Below, one piece after another: positions 5,589 to 10,712 of a DNA stretch of 10,712 nucleotides (positions within the stretch are counted from its first letter, which is position 1; each line of letters starts with the position of its first letter). The notes under the pieces are model-generated. The model was not told the DNA's origin and ran no database searches. It saw only the letters and a program-made list of their open reading frames with translations. Origin of the DNA: an uncultured Lachnospiraceae bacterium (GTDB lineage Bacteria; Bacillota; Clostridia; Lachnospirales; Lachnospiraceae); NCBI GenBank assembly GCA_910585545.1, contig CAJUFN010000032.1, positions 1-10,712 of the forward strand, read 5' to 3'. The position numbers and the translations under genes were made by a program.

Positions 5589-7484
5589 GTGCGCGCAGAA
5601 TTGCTGAAATCCACGGACGCATTCGGCAGAACACAGGAAAAGGCGGCGGTTTTGCGGAACAATGCGCAGTCTGAAAACGAGTCTCCCAATCCATTTGCTG
5701 CCGTGGTAACGGATTACCTGTATTATACGGGTAAAAACAACACTGCGCAGGGGCGCGTTGACACGATACACACGCGTGTCACCTACGGCACAAGCATGGC
5801 ACAGGAAAACAATGTACGCGAATACAGACTCGGCTACGGCTATGATAAAAACGGCAATATAGACGGAGAATACGAGATGGACGCAGACGGAAGCGTTATC
5901 GATGCGCGGTACTACTATGAATATGACGAAGCCAACCAGCTGATACGCGTAGACGATAATGTACAGAAAAAGACGTTTACCTACCAATACGACAAGGGCG
6001 GCAACCGTGTCTCCGAAAAGATTTATCCGTACACGGAATCCGATAATCTCGGCACACCCGAAAAAACGGTCAAATCGCTGTATAACTATATCCAATGGAA
6101 AGACCGCTTATCGTCTTACGACGGCAAGGCAATCAAATACGACGCGGCGGGGAATCCCGTTTCCTACGGCGACCAAAAATATGTTTGGATGGGAAAACAG
6201 TTGACGGAAATTATCAACCCCGACGGCACAAAAACGACCTTCGCCTATGATGCGGACGGTTTCCGTACCGAAAAACACCAAATCGGCGCAGACGGCACGG
6301 AAGAATATGTCGTTTACTACATTTGGCTGAACGGTGTACTTACACAACAATATCTGCTTTACACCATGGAAATCACAATCAAAGGCGAAATACGCCGCAT
6401 ACAGGTGCCGTTCTTTGTGGAATTCATTTATGATGAAAGCAACCAGGCGCAGGGCTGTATTCTGAACGGCGATGCGGGCTACCTGTTTGTGCGGAACTTA
6501 CAGGGCGACGTCATTGCGCTTGCCGATATGGAAGGACGGGTCATGATTGAATACAACTATGACCCGTGGGGCAAAATTTCCTACATCTACTTTGATGAAA
6601 ACGGCAATCCCTCAAATGAGATTGCGGACGAAAGTTTGCAAATGATTACGGCAATTTTCTGCCCCCTCACCTACCGCGGGTATAACTATGACTTTACCAC
6701 AGGGCTTTATTACTTGCAGTCGCGGTACTACAACCCCGAATGGGGCAGATTCCTCAACTGTGATGATACGTCTATTCTGTTGGCAACGCAAGGCGAAACA
6801 CACGGGGCAAATCTGTTTGCGTATTGTAATAATGATCCAGTAAATATGGTTGATTATACCGGCATGTCTCCTGATCCTAGATTCATTCAAGAGTTAGTAA
6901 ATCTTTTAGTCGTTCTTTGTGCTATGGAGATGGCATTTGGACATAGATTATACGAAGTTCTGCCATGCTACAATTACTATAATTTGAATGATAAGACAAT
7001 TGAGAAGTCTTTGTATTGTCTCTCGTTTAATTATATTCACAACTCTAATTCCAGAGCTTCAGTCATACTTTTAAAAGGTGTTTTCCGCACTGAAATCGGT
7101 ATAAAATATTTTGAAGGACATATGGAAATACGTTCTAGGAGCGATTGGACCGATATTTCTTACGGAGGTTCTATTGGTGATTCTCTTCTACGGTTCGATA
7201 ACGAGTTTTATGGATTAAGCGACGGTCTTTCTGCTGTGTTGTCTTCTCCGGTCGCCGAATACTTTACTGCTTTTGAATTTGCTCGTAGTATTACTACAAA
7301 CGCGATCGTTTTTTCTAAACGAGGCAAATATATCAGATCAGAATTAGAACGCCAAAAGACTTTTGGAAGTGATTCAGCATGTATCTTAAACTGGTATTGT
7401 ACATATGAAAAGAAAAGATTCAATGGAAAAAATATACCACTAAATAAAATTGAACACGATTGTGCGAAGGAGTTTAAGAAATGA
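5589..7484 (+). CDS. 5'-truncated Rhs/YD-repeat protein with unrecognised toxin tip
   Basis: Rhs core sequence is open from 5550 (GVTASKKEFIADN...), directly against a palindromic repeat. GTG 5589 is the first conventional start but has no ribosome site. ATG 5877 with GGAG 8 bases upstream is a better internal start. The product has no signal peptide and lacks the long N-terminal part of a full Rhs protein. YD-type repeats (YGYDKNGNIDGEY, YYYEYDEANQL, YQYDKGGNRV, IKYDAAGNPV, FAYDADGFR) lead into the conserved core end (YNYDPWGK, YRGYNYDFTTGLYYLQSRYY, WGRFLNCDD, NPVNMVDYTG). After DYTG, at about 6863, the sequence turns AT-rich: a tip of about 205 residues starting MSPDPRFIQELVNLL, with no motif I recognise and no similarity to the tips at 1-846 or 9270. 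Its stop overlaps the next gene by ATGA. It is probably a displaced tip or archive copy. Confidence 0.82.
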   Translation: MRAELLKSTDAFGRTQEKAAVLRNNAQSENESPNPFAAVVTDYLYYTGKNNTAQGRVDTIHTRVTYGTSMAQENNVREYRLGYGYDKNGNIDGEYEMDADGSVIDARYYYEYDEANQLIRVDDNVQKKTFTYQYDKGGNRVSEKIYPYTESDNLGTPEKTVKSLYNYIQWKDRLSSYDGKAIKYDAAGNPVSYGDQKYVWMGKQLTEIINPDGTKTTFAYDADGFRTEKHQIGADGTEEYVVYYIWLNGVLTQQYLLYTMEITIKGEIRRIQVPFFVEFIYDESNQAQGCILNGDAGYLFVRNLQGDVIALADMEGRVMIEYNYDPWGKISYIYFDENGNPSNEIADESLQMITAIFCPLTYRGYNYDFTTGLYYLQSRYYNPEWGRFLNCDDTSILLATQGETHGANLFAYCNNDPVNMVDYTGMSPDPRFIQELVNLLVVLCAMEMAFGHRLYEVLPCYNYYNLNDKTIEKSLYCLSFNYIHNSNSRASVILLKGVFRTEIGIKYFEGHMEIRSRSDWTDISYGGSIGDSLLRFDNEFYGLSDGLSAVLSSPVAEYFTAFEFARSITTNAIVFSKRGKYIRSELERQKTFGSDSACILNWYCTYEKKRFNGKNIPLNKIEHDCAKEFKK

Positions 7485-8029
7485 ATAGCAAAACAGTACG
7501 TTCTTTCCTAACATCTTTTATTACGTTGTTTTTTCTATGTATTATATGGGGCTTTGCTTTACAAGATAAAATTGGTGCAAACTATGTCACTGTATTTTTT
7601 GGTGAACCTTTTGCTATTAAGATTCCACTTACCATTTGTTCATTAGGCATATTATTAGGTTGTATTTGTGGTTTCTTAGAAAATCCGATAAAAAAGCGAT
7701 TTCGAAACACTTCCATCATCATTATCACCTTAGGGTTGATATTTTCGCTCATCTCCGTTTTGGCAATTTCTATATACAGCAACCAGCAAGAAAATATTCA
7801 AAATAGCATCGAACTGGATCAAAAGTACCAAATAGAAAATTATGCAAATACTCCCATGTTAACCAAAGATCCTTCTTACAAAAATATAGATTCAAATTTC
7901 ATTGCACTTGGAAAGACTTATGCTTATCACACTGAAACCAATTATGTCTGCAAAGAAGATGATATGTTTAGCATAGAAATAAGTGCATATGAATTTCGTA
8001 ATCCTCCACGAATATATACAAAAAAATAA
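7481..8029 (+). CDS. Multi-TM putative immunity protein, interrupted by A7 frameshift
   Basis: ATG 7481 overlaps the Rhs stop by 4 bases, and AAGGAG (7467-7472) lies 8 bases before it, so it is translationally coupled to the tip at 5589-7484 and is its likely immunity partner. Three membrane segments are visible: about residues 10-27, 45-66 and 76-98. The rest is polar and soluble. The frame ends at TAA 8027-8029 immediately after seven A residues (8020-8026), giving 182 residues. A coding-like sequence continues in the -1 frame for 85 codons to 8283; one extra A would join them into a protein of about 267 residues. The tract reads A AAA AAA then TAA, a slippery-type heptamer. Decay, phase variation, recoding and assembly error all fit. 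The family is unrecognised. Confidence 0.68.
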   Translation: MNSKTVRSFLTSFITLFFLCIIWGFALQDKIGANYVTVFFGEPFAIKIPLTICSLGILLGCICGFLENPIKKRFRNTSIIIITLGLIFSLISVLAISIYSNQQENIQNSIELDQKYQIENYANTPMLTKDPSYKNIDSNFIALGKTYAYHTETNYVCKEDDMFSIEISAYEFRNPPRIYTKK

Positions 8030-8283
8030 TTGACCACTTGCAAAAAGAATATTTTCAATGGATTACCAGAATCATATATACAGATGGAGAAGTTTCAACC
8101 GGTGAATGTAATGGTAATGAATATAAATATTATTTTACCACACATACTGGTGAAAGGAGAAATTATTCCTATTTCGCACTCCTCGTACAAAAAGAAGATT
8201 CCATTTCTTTGTTGATGCTAAAAGCATATTACACCACTGATTATGAAATAAGTATTCGCAATATCATACAAAAAATGTGCTAA
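8026..8283 (+). pseudogene. Frameshifted C-terminal part of the preceding putative immunity gene
   Basis: In the -1 frame relative to the gene at 7481, the sequence from 8026 reads IIDHLQKEYFQWITRIIYTDG and continues through KYYFTTHTGERRNYSYFALL to KMC and TAA 8281. It has no start codon of its own with a ribosome site; TTG 8038 is the first alternative. Composition and amino-acid usage match the upstream part. It is best read as the displaced C-terminus of one gene. Confidence 0.65.
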
Positions 8284-8376
8284 TTAAATCTGAATACGAT
8301 TAAATTCTGTAGATGACGAAAACAAGAGAGGAGTTTATATTTCACGATAAAAAATTAATTTGTAGTTATTAAGACA
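8284..8376. other. Short AT-rich gap with an unused ribosome-site-like sequence
   Basis: This stretch holds agagaggagtttat near 8324-8337, a good Shine-Dalgarno-like site, but it is followed by att tca cga taa with no start codon or open frame. It may be the trace of a deleted gene at the edge of module 3. Nothing else is visible. Confidence 0.3.
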
Positions 8377-8416
8377 CATCACGGTAGCGGATGAATCCGC
8401 TACCGTGGTGCTTTTT
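8377..8416. terminator. Hairpin with T-tract, terminator 3
   Basis: Arms catcacggtagcgga (8377-8391) and tccgctaccgtggtg (8396-8410) pair with one U-G wobble on the + strand; the loop is TGAA, followed by cTTTTT. It is nearly the same as terminator 2 and lies between the frameshifted immunity gene (+) and regulator copy 3 (-). Confidence 0.78.
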
Positions 8417-8441
8417 GGTTGGGAACTTAGAAAATTACAAC

Positions 8442-8693
8442 TTATTTAAGCAAGTCTTTTCCGTAATTCCCGTTTTCGTCACACTTGATGTACTTTTTCA
8501 GCCCGTTTAAATCAATGTCTAAACAGTCAGCCAAACGCAATACTAAAGAAAGGCGCAGGTCACACTTGCCCGCTTCTATGTTGGGTACATGCCGCCAACT
8601 AATGTCCACTTTTTCTGCAAGGTCTTCCTGTGAATAGTGAAGTGCTTTTCTTTTCGTCCGCACCAAGCTGCCGAATTTTTTCAGAAATTCCAT
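8442..8693 (-). CDS. XRE-family HTH transcriptional regulator, module copy 3 (83 aa)
   Basis: Same domain layout as the other two regulators: helix 1 LVRTKRK, SQEDLAEKVDIS, recognition region SWRHVPNIEAGK, LSLVLRLADCLDIDL and the tail GNYGKDLLK. It is a mosaic. Its N-terminal half follows copy 2 (HYSQEDLAEKVDISWRHVP), while its C-terminal part (CLDIDLNGLKKYIKCDENG) equals copy 1, with about 64 identical bases from 8480. ATG 8693 is chosen by alignment, with ATG 8696 also possible; GGAGG lies just upstream. It is divergent from promoter P3 and is the candidate regulator of the peptidase-tip cassette at 8914-10518. This is inference from position. Confidence 0.88.
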   Translation of the reverse strand: MEFLKKFGSLVRTKRKALHYSQEDLAEKVDISWRHVPNIEAGKCDLRLSLVLRLADCLDIDLNGLKKYIKCDENGNYGKDLLK

Positions 8694-8798
8694 CATACTC
8701 ACCTCCTTTCCGCAAGTCTATTTTACAATGCTTGCACAGCAAATCACAAACTCGTACTTCTCCCTCTAACAAATTCCAAACAGATTCTCTAAAAAACA

Positions 8799-8838
8799 AA
8801 ACAGCAAGAAACAAATAACCCTCTGTTTCCTGCTGTTT
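8799..8838. terminator. Hairpin abutting promoter P3
   Basis: Arms aaacagcaagaaaca (8799-8813) and tgtttcctgctgttt (8824-8838) form a 15-bp stem with one mismatch and a 10-base loop. The sequence is unlike that of copies 1 and 2, but stem length and distance to the -35 box (one base) are kept, so the structure rather than the sequence seems to be conserved. Confidence 0.58.
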
Positions 8839-8839
8839 C

Positions 8840-8868
8840 TTGACTTTTATACAATTTTTTGCTATATT
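8840..8868 (+). promoter_or_regulatory. Sigma-A promoter P3
   Basis: TTGACT (8840-8845), 17 bases and TATATT (8863-8868) are identical to P1 and P2. Transcription would start near 8875, about 30 bases before recognisable Rhs core coding. An ATG at 8880 opens only a 17-codon frame, out of phase with the core. Confidence 0.8.
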
Positions 8869-8913
8869 GAATTTAGAAAATGGTTAAATTCCCAATCATG
8901 CATCATTCTGTTT

Positions 8914-9603
8914 GTGCGGAATTTGCAAAGTGACATCATTGCGCTTGCCGATATGGAAGGACGGGTCATGATTGAATACAACTATGACCCGTGGGGCAAA
9001 ATTTCCTACATCTACTTTGATGAAAACGGCAATCCCTCAAATGAGATTGCGGACGAAAGTTTGCAAATGATTACGGCAATTTTCTGCCCCCTCACCTACC
9101 GCGGGTATAACTATGACTTTACCACAGGACTTTATTACTTGCAGTCACGGTACTACAATCCCGAATGGGGACGGTTCCTCAACTGTGATGATACGTCTAT
9201 TTTGTTGGCAACGCAAGGCGAAACACACGGGGCGAATCTATTTGCGTATTGTAATAACAATCCAGTGAATAAGACAGATCCAGAAGGTCGTCTCCCCCAA
9301 TCTATTGTTAGAGTTTATTCATATATTAACTTTTTACTGAACGTTCAATATCAATTTGATGACTATGTATATGGTCAAGCAAATGGTCCAGTTAGCAATA
9401 TGAATTATGGTTTTCGCAAAATGTGGTATAATGGCTGTGAAATAATAGCAGTGTATAATGCTTTAAAATTTTTAGGTAAATTTGAATATATATATTACAT
9501 AATACATGATTTTGAATTATCAGGCGGGATTTGGGGTGATGGATTCCTTGGAACGAAGCCCTCAGCAATTGGGGAGTACATGAAAAAAAGGTTTTCAAGT
9601 TAA
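8914..9603 (+). CDS. Displaced Rhs core fragment with N-terminal half of a C39/papain-like peptidase tip
   Basis: Core coding begins at about 8905 (LFVRNLQSDIIALADMEGR) and parallels 6483-6845 of the long Rhs fragment through YNYDPWGK, FTTGLYYLQSRYY and WGRFLNCDD to NPVNKTDPEG. No ATG precedes it; GTG 8914 lacks a ribosome site. ATG 8968, with AAGGA 6 bases before it, is the most convincing start. From about 9285 an AT-rich tip follows. YNGCEIIAVYNALKFLG has the Cys-first helix typical of papain-like/C39 peptidases, with Cys codon 9436-9438, followed by GGIWGDGFLG. The frame stops at 9601 just after an A7 tract (9583-9589). Removing one A joins it to the frame that holds the His and Asn at 9626-9841, giving about 308 residues from 8914. 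The peptidase call rests on motif spacing. Confidence 0.72.
   Translation: MRNLQSDIIALADMEGRVMIEYNYDPWGKISYIYFDENGNPSNEIADESLQMITAIFCPLTYRGYNYDFTTGLYYLQSRYYNPEWGRFLNCDDTSILLATQGETHGANLFAYCNNNPVNKTDPEGRLPQSIVRVYSYINFLLNVQYQFDDYVYGQANGPVSNMNYGFRKMWYNGCEIIAVYNALKFLGKFEYIYYIIHDFELSGGIWGDGFLGTKPSAIGEYMKKRFSS
8957..8970 (+). promoter_or_regulatory. Internal ribosome binding site and ATG in the Rhs core
   Basis: AAGGA (8957-8961) lies 6 bases before ATG 8968, in frame with the Rhs core, just ahead of the conserved YNYDPWGK. The same arrangement exists in the long fragment at 6542. In the P3 cassette it is the first well-spaced start in the core frame, so it could produce the core end plus tip on its own. 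Confidence 0.4.
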
Positions 9604-9625
9604 ATCTTTTTATTTTACGAAAACA

Positions 9626-9841
9626 ATGGATAAATACATACAGGATGGACGTTGTTTCATAATAGTGTACGTCCACACCAAAGGGATACATACCGTTATG
9701 GCAAGAGGAACCTCTAATGGTAAGTTAATAGTATATAATAGATATGAAGATTGTTCAACAGTTCGTGCAGTTTCATCTGTTTCGCAACTTGTAAAAGAGG
9801 ATGGTTTTAAGTTGATTGTCGGGTATTGGATATTTGAATAA
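9626..9841 (+). pseudogene. C-terminal half of the C39/papain-like peptidase tip (frameshifted)
   Basis: This frame reads continuously from about 9584 (KKGFQVKSFYFTKTMDKYIQDG) if one A of the A7 tract is removed. ATG 9626 has no good ribosome site, so it is unlikely to be an independent gene. It contains GIHTVMARG, with the His codon at 9689-9691, and VYNRYED, with the Asn codon at 9737-9739. These are the spacing and context of the His and Asn/Asp of papain-like peptidases whose Cys lies in the upstream frame. It ends KLIVGYWIFE. Together the halves form a plausible intact toxin domain of about 180 residues, and the break splits the catalytic triad. Confidence 0.68.
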
Positions 9842-9855
9842 GGATGTGTATACAA

Positions 9856-10518
9856 ATGTTAAAAAAAGCTTTTATACTTAGTACACTTCTAAGTTGTTTA
9901 CTTGTTATATTTTTTATTCCGGTTCATGCGTATATGCCTTCCCCTTTTTTAGTTATTAACGTCGTTTGTGATGAAATACCACAAAATACAGTTTATATAG
10001 ATTTATTAATACCGATTCATTGTAATGACTCAGACTTTATTTCTAAAAAAGAGGAACCTCATATAGTTCAAAATATATTTAGAGATGAGATTTTAGAAAT
10101 TAACAGGAATAGTGAAATTGCATATTTTGATGACGGATACTACAGTTATTTGTTTCATTTTAAAGACAGTACAATAATACCAAGCAGTGCTACGGGAAAT
10201 AAAAATATGCTTCGTATAGAGTATGGTTCTAACCAAAGGCTACTTGACAAAATTGTTGACTGTAAAAACTGTAAATTCGCTTTTGTAGATGGTGATGGAA
10301 ACATTTTAGAAATAACGGATAATTTCACTATAAAAGATTTTTTCTTTAGAGATTTGAAAAAAATTGTTGTTGAATCCACCTCTGTATACGTATCGTACCA
10401 AGTCAATCCTTATCGGATAGTATTTGCAATACTTTTATTTTTCCTTTTTCTTTTCCTGTTCTGTATCAGTATTTTAATTTACAAAAAAGGCGTAAAACAC
10501 AGGGAACGTTCCGCGTAA
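9856..10518 (+). CDS. Signal-peptide protein with C-terminal TM, putative immunity to the peptidase-like tip (220 aa)
   Basis: ATG 9856 is chosen because AAGGA (9840-9844) overlaps the tip's stop and lies 11 bases before it; the in-frame ATG at 9844 overlaps that site. The N-terminus (MLKKAFILSTLLSCLLVIFFIPVHAYM) is a clear signal peptide with a probable cleavage after VHA. About 150 residues of extracytoplasmic domain follow (INVVCDEIPQNTVYIDLLIP, a CKNC pair, FVDGDGNILEI). A C-terminal membrane helix (about residues 190-211, IVFAILLFFLFLFLFCISILIY) ends in the basic tail KKGVKHRERSA, the type I orientation. It directly follows the peptidase-like tip, the immunity position. If it is the immunity protein, the tip probably acts at or outside the membrane. 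The family is unrecognised. Confidence 0.66.
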   Translation: MLKKAFILSTLLSCLLVIFFIPVHAYMPSPFLVINVVCDEIPQNTVYIDLLIPIHCNDSDFISKKEEPHIVQNIFRDEILEINRNSEIAYFDDGYYSYLFHFKDSTIIPSSATGNKNMLRIEYGSNQRLLDKIVDCKNCKFAFVDGDGNILEITDNFTIKDFFFRDLKKIVVESTSVYVSYQVNPYRIVFAILLFFLFLFLFCISILIYKKGVKHRERSA

Positions 10519-10627
10519 AAACCGAAAAAGCAGAGAGATAAAAAAGATCACAGCACAACCCATAGAATGAGCGGAATAAATCGTAGAAAAATCAACTCAT
10601 ATAAGAACCCCGTTATCATAAAGTTGA
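10519..10627. other. Intergenic AT-rich stretch
   Basis: No open frame, hairpin with T-tract, palindromic repeat or module copy is visible between the stop at 10518 and the open frame beginning after TGA 10625. Confidence 0.4.
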
Positions 10628-10712
10628 CCTGTCTTACACTATATCGACTATGACCAGTGGAACAACGTGGACCGTTTGTACGCCAACGAACTGAATGCGG
10701 CGCTGGGACCTC
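10628..10712 (+). CDS. Possible partial coding sequence running off the window
   Basis: After TGA 10625 the frame is open to the last base and reads YIDYDQWNNVDRLYANELNA then ALGP. Its codon use is GC-richer than the neighbouring tip genes and like the Rhs core, so it may be another Rhs core piece or the return to a conserved gene. It has no start codon, and TGA immediately upstream suggests a truncated junction as in the other fragments. There is too little sequence to name it. Confidence 0.35.

Larger units (their letters stand above)
8377..8876. repeat. Regulator/promoter module, copy 3
   Basis: Third copy of the module. The terminator and promoter match the other copies closely. The region between the regulator start and the promoter (about 8705-8838) has a different sequence from copies 1 and 2 but keeps a 15-bp hairpin in the same place. 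It leads into the Rhs core fragment at 8905. Confidence 0.72.

Noticed and set aside
5547..6095. Minus-strand open frame of 182 codons opposite the Rhs fragment
   Set aside because: It is antisense to clear YD-repeat coding; such frames arise from the codon use of the core.
8030..8215. Separate small gene after TAA 8027
   Set aside because: It is in the original frame with only a TTG start and no ribosome site; the -1 frame gives the longer coding-like continuation.
1..10712. tRNA, rRNA or known riboswitch
   Set aside because: No cloverleaf, rRNA segment or recognisable riboswitch core was seen on either strand.

Overview
The window reads as accessory DNA from a Gram-positive, moderately AT-rich Firmicute, most likely a gut-type member of the Clostridia. 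Evidence for this: strong AGGAGG-type Shine-Dalgarno sites, AT-rich tip genes, YD-repeat/Rhs sequence of the clostridial wall-associated type, and Firmicute-like XRE regulators. The exact taxon cannot be read from the sequence.

The whole window is an array of Rhs (YD-repeat polymorphic toxin) C-terminal cassettes on the + strand, broken up by three near-identical regulatory modules. Region 1 (1-2379): the end of an Rhs protein with an unrecognised tip, a membrane-anchored putative immunity protein (861-1595), and a second, homologous membrane-anchored protein with no toxin (1699-2379). Module 1 (2456-2940) then leads into a start-less Rhs core fragment (2966-3307). Module 2 (3347-3835) leads into repeat debris and two orphan membrane proteins (4029-4511, 4579-5460). 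A palindromic repeat is fused to a long Rhs fragment (about 5550-7484) with a second unrecognised tip and a frameshifted membrane protein (7481-8283). Module 3 (8377-8876) leads into a short Rhs core fragment with a C39/papain-like peptidase tip split by a frameshift (8914-9841), followed by a signal-peptide/TM protein (9856-10518). The last about 190 bases hold a short open frame that runs off the window.

Each module has the same architecture: a GC-rich hairpin with a T-tract (probable terminator), a minus-strand 83-aa XRE-type regulator, a second hairpin, and a textbook sigma-A promoter (TTGACT, 17 bp, TATATT) reading + into the next cassette. The Rhs core is GC-richer and conserved. The tips and immunity candidates are AT-rich and unrelated to one another in most cases. 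This is the usual signature of Rhs tip exchange by recombination through the shared core.

Inference: this is a reservoir of displaced Rhs tips and orphan immunity genes, in which the repeated regulator/promoter modules give individual cassettes their own controllable transcription. Imperfect palindromic repeats sit at almost every other cassette junction. Two genes carry A7-tract frameshifts, which could be decay, phase variation, recoding or assembly error. None of the toxin activities is proven by the sequence; only the peptidase-like tip shows recognisable catalytic residues.
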